Part shown: in pieces, positions 39,698 to 48,395 of the stretch | Position numbering within the stretch: position 1 is the first letter of the stretch | Layout: every line of letters begins with the position of its first letter | Assembly: GCF_018449605.1 (NCBI RefSeq) | Contig: NZ_JAAVUW010000008.1 | Span: 1-64,000 of the forward strand | From: Luteibacter sp. dw_328 | Lineage (GTDB): Bacteria > Pseudomonadota > Gammaproteobacteria > Xanthomonadales > Rhodanobacteraceae | Length of the DNA stretch: 64,000 bases | Direction of reading: 5' to 3' | Position numbers and translations under genes: made by a program | The notes under the pieces: generated by a model | The model's input: only the letters and a program-made list of their open reading frames with translations | Database searches by the model: none | What the model was told of the DNA's origin: nothing

Positions 39698-39952
39698 ATG
39701 AACGAAGACCAGATCCGTGGCGCGGCGAATACCATCGGCGGCCGTGTGCAGCGCGCAGCAGGCGCCCTGGGCGGCGACCACGGCCTCGAAGCCGAAGGCG
39801 CCATCCGTGAGACGGCCGGGCGCGTCCAGGCCAAGGCTGGCGAGGCCGTCGACACCGCCCGCGACGTGATCGCCCACCGCCCCCTTGGCGCGATCCTGAG
39901 CGGCTTTGGCGTCGGCATCCTTGTGGGCATGCTGCTCGCTCGTCGCGACTGA
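39698..39952 (+). CDS. CsbD-like/DUF883-like stress protein
   Basis: An 84-residue protein whose N-terminal part (MNEDQIRGAANTIGGRVQRA...) resembles CsbD-type general-stress proteins. A helical alanine-rich middle follows and the C-terminus has a glycine-zipper membrane segment (LGAILSGFGVGILVGMLLARRD), as in ElaB/YqjD (DUF883). The ATG at 39698 follows GGAGGAG by 7 nt; the longer frame lacks a ribosome site. It probably anchors at the inner membrane. It is followed by a terminator. Confidence 0.85.
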   Translation: MNEDQIRGAANTIGGRVQRAAGALGGDHGLEAEGAIRETAGRVQAKAGEAVDTARDVIAHRPLGAILSGFGVGILVGMLLARRD

Positions 39953-39974
39953 TCCGCTCCGGAATCAGCGCAAC

Positions 39975-40001
39975 AAAAGCCCGGCTTCGTGCCGGGCTTT
40001 T
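39975..40001 (+). terminator. Rho-independent terminator of the CsbD-like gene
   Basis: AAAAGCCCGGC and GCCGGGCTTTT form an 11 bp stem with a TTCGT loop, followed by GTTTGGTT, 22 bp after the stop codon. Confidence 0.92.
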
Positions 40002-40010
40002 GTTTGGTTC

Positions 40011-40297
40011 TTCGCGGATTACCGGGGCCCGGGCGCGCGGGTTTAGGTCGGGGCATTCTTTCGCACCTCGCACCTCGCACCTCGCGCATGGCTCGCCTTC
40101 GGCTTCGCGGGTGGCTCGGCTCCGCCATCGCTCTCTACACTTGGGCGTCTCGCGGGGAGACCTTGGTGCCCACCCTCGCTGCTCAGACACGTCCTCCGCG
40201 TTCGAAAAGGAAGGCCGCTCACGCGGCCCGTGTACCTAACTGGCCTACGGCCGCTCCACTTGTGCGGAACTCGCCTCGAGGGTGGACACCAAGGTCT
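40011..40297. repeat. Family A repeat, copy 2, inverted relative to copy 1
   Basis: The core at 40158-40297 has inverted ends AGACCTTGGTGCCCACCCTC and the complement. The flank 40011-40157 matches 145-272 in reverse. It carries extra tandem CGCACCTCG units at 40063-40084 that are fewer in copy 1. The whole unit begins right after a terminator, as copy 1 also does. The segment 40298-40537 beyond it holds nothing I can identify. Confidence 0.8.
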
Positions 40298-40537
40298 CTC
40301 ACGACGATACGGTTGAGTGGAAGGAGAGCCGTTGGAGTGGGTGTGGCCGCCCAAGCGGACCGTTACGGCGGTCGTGCAGATACGTCATTTCCGGCGCGGC
40401 GAGCGTTTTCCTCGCCGCTGCGCTGACTCGCGGACGATCTCAGCGCGCTGGGGTCGACCGTTTGGCGGTGCCGACGAGCCAGCATCCGAAGCGGCGCTGC
40501 TTTGTCGGCTCGACCCACACGAACCTCAGGGTCCGGG

Positions 40538-40681
40538 AGAGTCTTCGGTGCCCACCCTCGAGGCGAGTTCCGCACAAGTGGAGCGGCCGTAGGCCAATAA
40601 GAACATGGTCCGCGCAGCGGACTTTCCGGTACGAAACGCGGAGGACGTGTCTGAGCAGCGAGGGTGGGCACCGAAGGCTCT
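40538..40681. repeat. Family A repeat, copy 3, variant
   Basis: A 144 bp version in the orientation of copy 1, with altered ends that still pair (AGAGTCTTCGGTGCCCACCC at 40538; complement ending at 40681). The left end reads GTCTTCGGTG where copy 1 reads ACCTTGGTG, and the right end changes to match, apart from one G-T pair. Compensated change of this kind supports selection on the hairpin. Confidence 0.72.
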
Positions 40682-40740
40682 GCGCCTCACCGTCTTCGGC
40701 GTCCCCGGCATTCCGCGAAGAACCCTTTGTTTGGTGGGTC

Positions 40741-40862
40741 ACGGGGTTTCTTCCTGGCGGGCTCGCCTTTGGGCTCGCGGTTGCGCTGCGTCGCAAGAGC
40801 CGGCGGGTATCACCCTCGGGGCCACGCGACGCGAGCGCATAACGCAATGCCGAAGGCGAGCC
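40741..40862. repeat. Family B-related repeat, copy 3
   Basis: Contains the family B arm (AGAGCCGGCGGGTATCACCC at 40797) once, flanked by imperfect inverted GCTCGCCTTTGG / CCGAAGGCGAGC blocks. It looks like the outer flanks of copies at 4796 and 5233 with the inner part missing. It abuts the stop of the GGDEF gene. Confidence 0.65.
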
Positions 40863-40870
40863 AGCCCCGC

Positions 40871-42256
40871 TCAGAGCAGCAAGCAGCGATTGCGTCCTGC
40901 GCGTTTGGCGGCATAGAGGGCGCGGTCGGCGCGATCGAAAACGGTAGCGGCGGTGTCATCGACGAGGAAGCGTGTGATGCCGCCGGACATAGTGACGGTC
41001 ACGGGCTTCTGGCTGGCGTGGAAGGCAAGTGCAGCGACCGTTTCGCACAGCGCCGTGGCGGCAGCGATAGCTTCCTCGGCCGGGACGCCGGCGAACACCA
41101 CGACGAACTCCTCGCCACCGTATCGGGCGACGAAGGCCGGTTCCGGCAGTTCGCGAGTGAGGGTCTGGGCGACGATACGCAGTACGGCATCGCCCGCCGC
41201 ATGCCCGAAGCTGTCGTTGATCACCTTGAAGTGATCGATGTCGAACGCGCCCACGCAAGCGACGCCACCGTTATCGCGGACATCCCGCTCGATCTCGGCC
41301 ATGCGCCGCTCGTACGACAGACGATTGGGCAGGCCGGTCAGTGGATCCGTGAGCGCCAGCTCATGCTCGCGGCGCAGTGAGTCCTGCAGCGACGTCGCCT
41401 GGATTTCGAGTTCTTCGACGCGATCCTTCATGCGTTCCGCACGATCGCGATACGTCGCCAGGCGCTCGTCCTCGCGCGCGCGGAAGACACGAAAATGTTC
41501 GTCGATCATGGAGAGGCGCGCGTTGACCTGCGCCTGCAAGGCTTCGAGATCGGTGGCACCCTGCGTCTGTTCGACGAGCAACCGCATTTCCTCGCGCACC
41601 GTCGCATCCAGGTCCCGACCCTGTTCATCGCCCACGTCTGTGTTCTCGGTCTCGGCCACGAGATAACGAGTCATGTCACCGAGCCTTCCGCTGACATCGG
41701 CCAGAAGTTCCTGCAGCTGGGCGATGTCCTGGCGCAGCGCGTTACGCTGCAGGTTGACCAGATCGGCGATGCCGCGGGCCGCCGCCGAGATAGCCGCCGT
41801 GTCGCGGGCCTGCCCCAGCGAAGCGTGCAGTGCGTCGACACGCCCCGCGAGTGCGGGCATGAGCACGACATGGAACAGCACCTGTCGCAAGGCCTCCATC
41901 GCCTCCTGCACGGTATCGACGGCTGCGGCGAGCAAGACGGGCTCAAGCGCCTCGGTCATGTGGTGTGGCGCCGGAGCCGGCCGCGGCTCCAGTGCGGTCA
42001 CTGCCTCGGCCAGGGCATCGAGCAGGGTATCGAGAGCGTCCGGATCGGAGGCGAGACCCAGGCCGTCACCGAGCTGGTCGAGGAGGCGGTCGGCTTGCGC
42101 GCTTTGCCCACGCGCTAGCGCAGTGAGACGCAGGACAAGCCTCCGCAACCCCTCTTCAAGCCGCCGGAAGTCGTGCTCGTCTCGCTCCATCCGCTCAAGG
42201 GCGAGATGGTATTTGCGCTCCCAGACGTCCTGGTCCAAGCCGTCGCCCTCGTTCAT
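40871..42256 (-). CDS. Soluble GGDEF diguanylate cyclase
   Basis: A predicted c-di-GMP synthase of 461 residues without membrane segments. The N-terminal 290 residues are helical, with coiled-coil features near 255-300. The GGDEF domain starts at ALTDPLTGLPNR, has DIDHFKVINDSFGH for metal and substrate, and carries GGEEF at 380-384. The RxxD inhibitory site is absent (PEPA at that position). The ATG is 1 nt past the stop of the porin-like gene (TGACATG), so translation is probably coupled. It is the last gene of a cupredoxin/EAL/porin/GGDEF operon. Confidence 0.92.
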   Translation of the reverse strand: MNEGDGLDQDVWERKYHLALERMERDEHDFRRLEEGLRRLVLRLTALARGQSAQADRLLDQLGDGLGLASDPDALDTLLDALAEAVTALEPRPAPAPHHMTEALEPVLLAAAVDTVQEAMEALRQVLFHVVLMPALAGRVDALHASLGQARDTAAISAAARGIADLVNLQRNALRQDIAQLQELLADVSGRLGDMTRYLVAETENTDVGDEQGRDLDATVREEMRLLVEQTQGATDLEALQAQVNARLSMIDEHFRVFRAREDERLATYRDRAERMKDRVEELEIQATSLQDSLRREHELALTDPLTGLPNRLSYERRMAEIERDVRDNGGVACVGAFDIDHFKVINDSFGHAAGDAVLRIVAQTLTRELPEPAFVARYGGEEFVVVFAGVPAEEAIAAATALCETVAALAFHASQKPVTVTMSGGITRFLVDDTAATVFDRADRALYAAKRAGRNRCLLL

Positions 42257-42257
42257 G

Positions 42258-43442
42258 TCAATAAAGCACCCGGGCGAGCAACTGCAACTGGTTGCCTCGT
42301 TCGTGAGGTGAGAATCCCGCGTCTGCGCGGTCATCGCGCGTGGCGTCGACATGCAGCCATTCGCCGGTGAGACGGAGCCAGTCGCTCGGCCGCCAGTTCA
42401 AGGCGGCGGTGAGGGCGCGTCCGCGCTCGCCGGACGGCCACGTACGAAAGCGCTCCACGCGAAGGGTCGGACGCCAGGCACCGCGATTCCAGCCTGCCAG
42501 CAGGAAGGCCGACTGGAAATGAGTCAGCAGGGTGCGTTGGTGCGGCTGAACCTCGGTGTCTCCATCCATGCCCTGCGCAATCCAGGTCACCGGCCCCGTG
42601 ACGTAACTGGCGCCCGCCGACCAGAAGCGCGTGCGCCAGGCGAAAAGCTTGTCGCCGTCCGCGTAGAGCCGGTAGGCGCGGGGATCGGCCCCGTTGTCGT
42701 AGCGCAGCACGCGCACGTCGAGACCGTTCGTGCTCTTCCAGCCAGTGTCTGCATACCAGCCGGTGCGACCACCGATGCTCTGGAATGGAGCGTACTGCTC
42801 GCGGGTGCCGTCGTCGGAGGGCTCGCGCAAACGGCCGCCCACACCGTATACAAGGTCGCTCAGAGACCAGCCGCGCATCGCGAGGATATTTCCGGCGACG
42901 TCGTTGTGCCGGAACAGGCCGCCACCAAAATCGAGCGTGCCGCTTTCGCCGCGCCATGCTTCGCGGCCTTCGACACCGAGACCACGCAGTTCCTCGCCGA
43001 CCCAGCTGTTGATCGCCGAGGGCGTGATCGTCCATGGACTGGTCCAGCCGATGCCCTCGTTCTCGAGCGACATGGGGATGAAGTACAGCCCGCCCTTGAT
43101 CGACGCCCGCCACGCCGAAAGCGACACGGGGCGATAGCGCAGGAAGGCCTCCGTCAGCTGGGGACTCGCATGGTCGGTCTGCTGGAGCTGCATGTCGGCC
43201 AGGGCGAACAGGGCCGGCGTGAACTGCGCGGTGACGACGAGGGCTGCCGCGCCGAAGCGTGCCTGCGTGTCACCGCTGCCGTAACGCAGGCGTCCCGGTC
43301 CGCCGTTGACGAAGCTCGGATCGTTGGCGGCGTCGGTCAGGCGCAGGTCCGCATACGCATGCACCTTCACGTCCTGCGCGCTGGCGAAGGGCGTCGCGAG
43401 GCAGACAGCGATGGCGGCAACGGCGTGGCGGAACCGACTCAC
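42258..43442 (-). CDS. Outer-membrane porin-like protein
   Basis: A 394-residue predicted beta-barrel with a signal peptide cleaved near FASAQ (about residue 23). Alternating hydrophobic strands, many aromatic girdle residues and a C-terminal tyrosine (LLARVLY) fit an outer-membrane barrel. I cannot name the family. The GTG at 43442 overlaps the stop of the EAL gene (GTGA); the longer frame adds a non-signal N-terminus. Being between two c-di-GMP genes, it may be a secretion or uptake channel that they control. Confidence 0.7.
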   Translation of the reverse strand: MSRFRHAVAAIAVCLATPFASAQDVKVHAYADLRLTDAANDPSFVNGGPGRLRYGSGDTQARFGAAALVVTAQFTPALFALADMQLQQTDHASPQLTEAFLRYRPVSLSAWRASIKGGLYFIPMSLENEGIGWTSPWTITPSAINSWVGEELRGLGVEGREAWRGESGTLDFGGGLFRHNDVAGNILAMRGWSLSDLVYGVGGRLREPSDDGTREQYAPFQSIGGRTGWYADTGWKSTNGLDVRVLRYDNGADPRAYRLYADGDKLFAWRTRFWSAGASYVTGPVTWIAQGMDGDTEVQPHQRTLLTHFQSAFLLAGWNRGAWRPTLRVERFRTWPSGERGRALTAALNWRPSDWLRLTGEWLHVDATRDDRADAGFSPHERGNQLQLLARVLY

Positions 43443-45781
43443 GCGGATCCCACGCCTTGCGCACCGTGGCGCGCGACCAGGGCCGCGAACGTCATCGGCC
43501 GGTCGACGTGGAACCCCTGGGCATGATCGCAACCTATGCTGCCGAGGAAGGCGACGGTGGCTTCGTCCTCGACGCCTTCGGCGGTCACCCGGTAGCCCAG
43601 GCGATGGCCGAGCTCGACCAGCGATCGGACGATCACGCGGTCGGTTTCATCGGTGGCGAGGTGTTGGACGAACATCTTGTCGATCTTCAGTTCCCTGACG
43701 GGCAGGCGGCGAAGGTAGGCGAATGAGGTCTGGCCGACGCCGAAATCATCGATCGCCATGTCGATACCCATATCGGCCAGGCGACGAAGGACTTGAAGTG
43801 CGGCCTCCGGCTCGCCGATCACCGCGCTTTCGGTCACCTCGAGGGTGAGCGAGGTGGCGGGCAGGCGGTGGACGCTCAGAAGATGGGCCACGCGGTCGGG
43901 CAGCTCGATGTCGCCGATGTCGCGTGCCGAGAGGTTGATCGAAATGCGCATGGCTTGCCCTGCGCGGGCCAGCTCCGCGGCCTGGGCGATACCGCGCGCC
44001 AGCACCCATCGGGTCAGCCGGCCGATATTGCCGGTTTCCTCGGCTATTCCGACGAACTGCTCGGGCGGAACCATGCCACGCCCTGGCCGCGGCCAGCGCA
44101 CCAGCGCCTCCGCACCGTCAATGCGGCCATCGGCCAGACGGCGCTTCGGCTGGTAGTAAAGCTCCAGCGCATCGGTGTCGATGGCCGCGCGCAGTTCGCT
44201 CATGAGCGAGAGTCGCTCCGGGCGATGCGGATCGGCTTTCGGGTCGTACACGTCCACGCCTCGTGCCGATCCCACCGCGGAGAATTCCGCGACCTCGGCC
44301 CGACGCAACAGGGCAGCCGCACGCTCCCCATGACTGGGCGCCAGCGCGATACCTACCGCAGGCCCCATATCCATGTTGACCTCGGCCTCCTGATAGGGCT
44401 GGCCGAGGGCATCCATCACCCGGAACGCCACCGAGATCGCTTCCGCGCGGTCGGCGCCGCGAAGCCACACCGCGAACTGCGTATCCGTGGCACGTGCAAC
44501 GTAATGCGTACCCGTGGCCTGGCCCACGCGCGCACCGGCATCGCGCATGAGGCGGTCGGCCAACGCGTGACCGATCGTCTTGATGATGTCCGGCAAGCGT
44601 GTGACGCCGACGATCAACAGCGCACCCTGCTGGCCCGGCGCGGTGGCGAGGTCCTGGTCGATCGCCTCCTCGGCTGCCGCCCGGTTCGGGAGCCCGGTGA
44701 CACCGTCGTGCATGGCCTGGTGGCGAATGCGCAGTTCGCGTTCGCGTACCGCGTCGCCCATCGTGCGGAAGGCGGTCGCCAGTTCGCCGATCTCGTCACG
44801 GCGACGCACCTCGGGCGCATCCCGGTAGTCCCCACCGGCGATGCGCCGCGCCGCGGCAGCCAGGGCCTCGACCGGGCGCGAAACACCTCGGGCCACCAGC
44901 CAGGAAACGAGCAAACCGGCGGCAAGGCCGAGCGCGAGCAGGAGCAACCACGCATTCCAGACAGCCTTATAGGGACGCAACGCGTCGTCGAGCGAGTAGC
45001 CGAGTACCGCATAGACTGCACCACTGCCTTTCGGCTGGCGAAGTAACTGCGCGAGCACGAGGTAGTCGCGACCGCCGATGGTCAATGCGGTGGGTTGAGT
45101 AGGCAGCGACCGGTCGCTGGCGGAGAAACTCACCGTGAGCTCGGAATGGCTGCTACCACGCGCGATCACCGCGTAATGACCGGAACCGCTCGGCGTGGCG
45201 AGCTCGATGTCACGAGGCAAGGCGGAAAGCTGTTGCATGTGCGCGATCAAGGCGTCGTCGACCGGAATGCTGGCGACCACCAGGCCGACCGGTTGGGGCG
45301 CGTAGATCGGAACGACGACCACCCAGAAGGCCTTGCCGTCGATAACGGCAACGGCGGCCGTGCGTTCGTTGAAGGCCCGGCCCAGCAGATCAGGGAACGC
45401 AAACGGCTGGCCGTCATCGGCGCCGGCCGTCGTATCGGCCTGGACCTTGCCATCGAGACCGAGCAGCTGCATGCGCGACGCACCGACGCGACGGCCGTGG
45501 TTACGCAGGACGGAAAGAATGGTTTCCTTGTCCCGCGCACCGATGGCCGAGCGCAGGCCGTAGTCCAGCGACATGATCTGCACGCCGTTGGCGACGCTGG
45601 CCGACAGATCGTTCATCTGCGCCACGAAGGCGCCGGCATTCGCGCTCAGCTGGCGGCCACCTTCCTTGACCAGCTGTCGTCGCGCGACATCGTAAGCCAG
45701 TACGGCGGTGAGGCCCTGGACCAGGATCAGCGTGGCGACGAAGAACATCGCCAGCCGGGTGCGGAAGCCGAGGACCCGCAT
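43439..45781 (-). CDS. Membrane sensor with degenerate GGDEF and intact EAL
   Basis: A 780-residue protein with a membrane helix (about 11-30), a periplasmic dCACHE-like sensor (about 35-265), a second helix (277-297), HAMP (298-350), a GGDEF-like domain and an EAL domain. The cyclase active site is lost: TDTQF at 432-436 replaces GGDEF. The EAL domain keeps EAL (558-560), NLSARD, IDDFG, KIDK and TAEGVED, so phosphodiesterase activity is likely. The start is 7 nt after the cupredoxin-gene stop. A GGDEF enzyme is encoded two genes later. Confidence 0.9.
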   Translation of the reverse strand: MRVLGFRTRLAMFFVATLILVQGLTAVLAYDVARRQLVKEGGRQLSANAGAFVAQMNDLSASVANGVQIMSLDYGLRSAIGARDKETILSVLRNHGRRVGASRMQLLGLDGKVQADTTAGADDGQPFAFPDLLGRAFNERTAAVAVIDGKAFWVVVVPIYAPQPVGLVVASIPVDDALIAHMQQLSALPRDIELATPSGSGHYAVIARGSSHSELTVSFSASDRSLPTQPTALTIGGRDYLVLAQLLRQPKGSGAVYAVLGYSLDDALRPYKAVWNAWLLLLALGLAAGLLVSWLVARGVSRPVEALAAAARRIAGGDYRDAPEVRRRDEIGELATAFRTMGDAVRERELRIRHQAMHDGVTGLPNRAAAEEAIDQDLATAPGQQGALLIVGVTRLPDIIKTIGHALADRLMRDAGARVGQATGTHYVARATDTQFAVWLRGADRAEAISVAFRVMDALGQPYQEAEVNMDMGPAVGIALAPSHGERAAALLRRAEVAEFSAVGSARGVDVYDPKADPHRPERLSLMSELRAAIDTDALELYYQPKRRLADGRIDGAEALVRWPRPGRGMVPPEQFVGIAEETGNIGRLTRWVLARGIAQAAELARAGQAMRISINLSARDIGDIELPDRVAHLLSVHRLPATSLTLEVTESAVIGEPEAALQVLRRLADMGIDMAIDDFGVGQTSFAYLRRLPVRELKIDKMFVQHLATDETDRVIVRSLVELGHRLGYRVTAEGVEDEATVAFLGSIGCDHAQGFHVDRPMTFAALVARHGAQGVGSA

Positions 45782-45788
45782 GGTCCGC

Positions 45789-46433
45789 TCAGTATCCGAT
45801 GTGTTCGCGATCCATCGCGCCGCGCGGATCGGGCAGCAGGGCGAGGTTGAAACGGACGGTGGCCGGAGCGGCCTCGCTCACGGTGACGCCCTGGATCGGC
45901 AAGGTCACCCCGGGACGCAGTTGCGGATGCCAGGCATGGGCGCGGTACTGCCCGTCATTGACCCCATCGATGCTCGCCCTGCCCTGTGCGTCGGTCGTCG
46001 CCATCTCGGGATCCTTCGTCACATAGAGGTAAGTGAGCATCTGGTCGTGGATGTTGCAGCCGACCGCGGCGTTGCCGGGGTTCTTCATCAGCAGCGCGGG
46101 CGAACTTTCACCGGGGCCGAGCATGTATTCGAACTTGACCATGTCCGAAAACGAGTAGACGTGGTGCCGCGTGTTGTCGCTGTTGCGGAAGATCACACTG
46201 TCGCCGGCGTGCAGCGCGGTGACATAGGGGAGGAAGGTTTCGTCCTTCTGGTCGACGTAGCGGGTGGCCGCTGGGATCGTGCGTGACGTGGTGCCAGGCA
46301 TGGGTGCAAGGCTCACCACCGCATCCGCCACGGGATGCCCGTTCGTATCCACGACCTCGATAACCACCCGTCCGGCCCGGGCCGGTGCGGCGCCCAGGAT
46401 CAGTACGGTCGCAACGGCGAGCAGGCAGCGCAT
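45789..46433 (-). CDS. Periplasmic cupredoxin-domain protein
   Basis: A 214-residue exported protein (signal peptide to about residue 20, ARAG) often labelled 'methylamine utilization protein'. It has a plastocyanin/azurin-like fold with a full type 1 copper set: His in DNTRHHVYSF, then Cys, His and Met in VGCNIHDQM. A C-terminal part (about 145-185) resembles a carboxypeptidase-regulatory-like beta domain. No other mau genes are present, so methylamine metabolism is unlikely. As first gene of the c-di-GMP operon it could bind copper or a redox ligand for the sensor next door; this is inference. Confidence 0.82.
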   Translation of the reverse strand: MRCLLAVATVLILGAAPARAGRVVIEVVDTNGHPVADAVVSLAPMPGTTSRTIPAATRYVDQKDETFLPYVTALHAGDSVIFRNSDNTRHHVYSFSDMVKFEYMLGPGESSPALLMKNPGNAAVGCNIHDQMLTYLYVTKDPEMATTDAQGRASIDGVNDGQYRAHAWHPQLRPGVTLPIQGVTVSEAAPATVRFNLALLPDPRGAMDREHIGY

Positions 46434-46477
46434 AGGAATCCCCTGTGTCCCGCGGCTAGCCTAGCTCAGTTGGCGGT

Positions 46478-46678
46478 TCAGCCGCGAACGGGCCGCAGCA
46501 TGCGGCAGATGGCGACCATGGGACGATGCGGACCGCAGGGGTCCGTGCTCCAGAAGTCGCCGCGATGCGAAGCGGCGACACCGTCGAATGACGGTTGCCC
46601 GGGCCCCTGTAAGCGACCGCAGGCGAGGGCGAAGACGAGCCCGGCCAGCATCGCGATGGATTTCGTGGTGACGCGCAT
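46478..46678 (-). CDS. Small exported Cys-containing peptide, unknown
   Basis: A 66-residue ORF with a hydrophobic N-terminal signal (MRVTTKSIAMLAGLVFALAC), possibly a lipoprotein although the lipobox (ALAC) is weak. The mature part has Cys48 and Cys58 and ends LRPVRG. A GGGGGA site lies 6 nt before the ATG. It sits 29 nt after the ABC exporter stop and 44 nt before the cupredoxin gene, on the same strand. I recognise no family. It could be an exporter substrate, a lipoprotein or a spurious ORF. Confidence 0.5.
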   Translation of the reverse strand: MRVTTKSIAMLAGLVFALACGRLQGPGQPSFDGVAASHRGDFWSTDPCGPHRPMVAICRMLRPVRG

Positions 46679-46707
46679 GGCCTTCCCCCCGGTGGACGAC
46701 GCCGACG

Positions 46708-48393
46708 TTAGGCTCCGGCGCGTGAAGGAACAATAGACCGAAAGGTGGGGCCGACGGTCACGCAACGGTCGGCCAGGACGGAAACGCCTTCCCGATGGGA
46801 CACGACGATCAGCAGGCTTCGTGACAGGCGACGCTTCATCGCCGAGAGCACGGCCAGTTCCGAGGCCGCGTCCAATGCTCCGGTCGCTTCGTCGAGCACG
46901 GCGACGGCGGGCTCGCGAAGGATGACCTGGGCCAGTAGCAACCGTTGCAACTCGCCGCCGGAAAGACGACTCGACACGTCGTGCAAGGTGGTGTCCAGAG
47001 GCTTGTCGAGGCCGACCTCGCGCAGGACCTCGCGCAGTTGCCCGTCCGTCGCCGATGCCGCAGCCCAACGCAGGCACTCACGGACGGTCGCCTGCCATGG
47101 CCGCACACTCTGGCTGACGTAGGCGCCATGACTGACATAAGCGCGGTATGCGTCGTAGTGGATGGCATGCCCGTCGACACGCACGTCAAAGATGGCAGGT
47201 CGCGCCATGCCGGCAAGCACATCGACGAGGCTGCTCTTGCCGATACCGGAATCGCCCTGGATGAGGACGAGCTCCCCGGGACGCATGACCAGGTCGACAA
47301 GTTCGATGCCGGGAACCGGCGGCGTGACGTGGATGCGCCGGAGGTGGATGCCGCTGGCCGGAATCGCCGGCAACGCGGTCGACGCGGGCGGCGTGTCCGA
47401 AGCTGCCAGGTTCATGTAGCGCCGCCACAGCGCGAAGGCGGGCGCCGCCGAGCGCATCTGTTGCATGCTCTGCCGCGTCGAGACCAGGTAGGGCAACAGT
47501 CGGCCGAGCAGCAGGCACACTGCGATCAGCGCGCCCTGATCTATGCCGTGCCAGCGTTGCGCAACGACGAAGAGCAGGGCGATACCGCCTACCGCCAGCA
47601 GTTCGAGCATCAACCGGCCCGACGCGATCAGCTCCAGTTGGCGCGCATAGCCACGTGAGAGGTCTTCTGACACCTCGCCGAAGCTGTCGCGTTCGGTGTG
47701 CTCGCGGCCGAATGAGCGTACGTGTCGCAGCCGGCGGGGGAAGTCTTCGCTGTGCCAGAAAAGGCGGGTGATGTCGGCGACGTAGCGGCGGGCCACCTCC
47801 ACCTGTTCGCGGCCGTAGAAACGCGAAGCCAGCAGGGCAAGGACGGCCAGCGGCGGTGCGACCAGCAGGAGCAGCGGCGACACCCAGAACGCCAGCGAAA
47901 GGCTGACCGCCGCGGTGATACCGGCGACGAGAAGCTGCTGCAGCGCGCTGAAGGCCTGCACGATGATCTCCACGTTGTGGGTAAACACGTTGGCGATCTC
48001 CGCCGAGCTGACGCCGGCGAGCGGACCGATCTCGGCGGCGATCAGTCGTGCATGCACCTGCCGGCGCAGGCGCATGCCGTAGCGGCCGGTCAGGCGCGCG
48101 CCGAGACACGCGGCCTGCCAGCGCAGCAGGGCGAAGGAAAGCGTGACGGCGGTAAAGGCCGCGATGCGCCAGCCCACGCTCATGGAGGCATGGAACCAGC
48201 GACCGTCGAACGGTAACCGTGCATCCGGCTGCACCAGCGGCACCAGCAACACGGCGGCGAGAGCGCCGGCGAATGCCGAGCCCAGGGAAAGCGCAACGTA
48301 GATACCGACTTTCCAGCGGTCTGCCAGCGGTAGAGTCCTAGCGAGCGATCTCAACAGATCACGCAGACCGGCGCGCGGCGTCGCGACATTCAT
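46708..48393 (-). CDS. ABC exporter, fused membrane and ATPase domains
   Basis: A 561-residue type IV ABC half-transporter with no C39 peptidase domain. Five to six membrane helices lie within about 30-330. The ATPase has Walker A GDSGIGKS at 380-387, signature LSGG at 477-480 and Walker B VAVLDE at 497-502. The ATG at 48393 is 2 nt after the stop of the HPr-kinase-like gene, so the two are coupled. Peptide, lipid-linked sugar or another modified product could be its cargo. The neighbourhood does not decide. Confidence 0.88.
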   Translation of the reverse strand: MNVATPRAGLRDLLRSLARTLPLADRWKVGIYVALSLGSAFAGALAAVLLVPLVQPDARLPFDGRWFHASMSVGWRIAAFTAVTLSFALLRWQAACLGARLTGRYGMRLRRQVHARLIAAEIGPLAGVSSAEIANVFTHNVEIIVQAFSALQQLLVAGITAAVSLSLAFWVSPLLLLVAPPLAVLALLASRFYGREQVEVARRYVADITRLFWHSEDFPRRLRHVRSFGREHTERDSFGEVSEDLSRGYARQLELIASGRLMLELLAVGGIALLFVVAQRWHGIDQGALIAVCLLLGRLLPYLVSTRQSMQQMRSAAPAFALWRRYMNLAASDTPPASTALPAIPASGIHLRRIHVTPPVPGIELVDLVMRPGELVLIQGDSGIGKSSLVDVLAGMARPAIFDVRVDGHAIHYDAYRAYVSHGAYVSQSVRPWQATVRECLRWAAASATDGQLREVLREVGLDKPLDTTLHDVSSRLSGGELQRLLLAQVILREPAVAVLDEATGALDAASELAVLSAMKRRLSRSLLIVVSHREGVSVLADRCVTVGPTFRSIVPSRAGA

Positions 48394-48395
48394 CG

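Noticed and set aside
40282-40842. 186-codon ORF in the repeat-rich spacer
   Set aside because: It is built from family A and family B repeat sequence and matches no protein I recognise.
45789-46433. Methylamine utilisation gene
   Set aside because: The usual label for this cupredoxin family, but no methylamine dehydrogenase or other mau genes are present; the context is c-di-GMP signalling.
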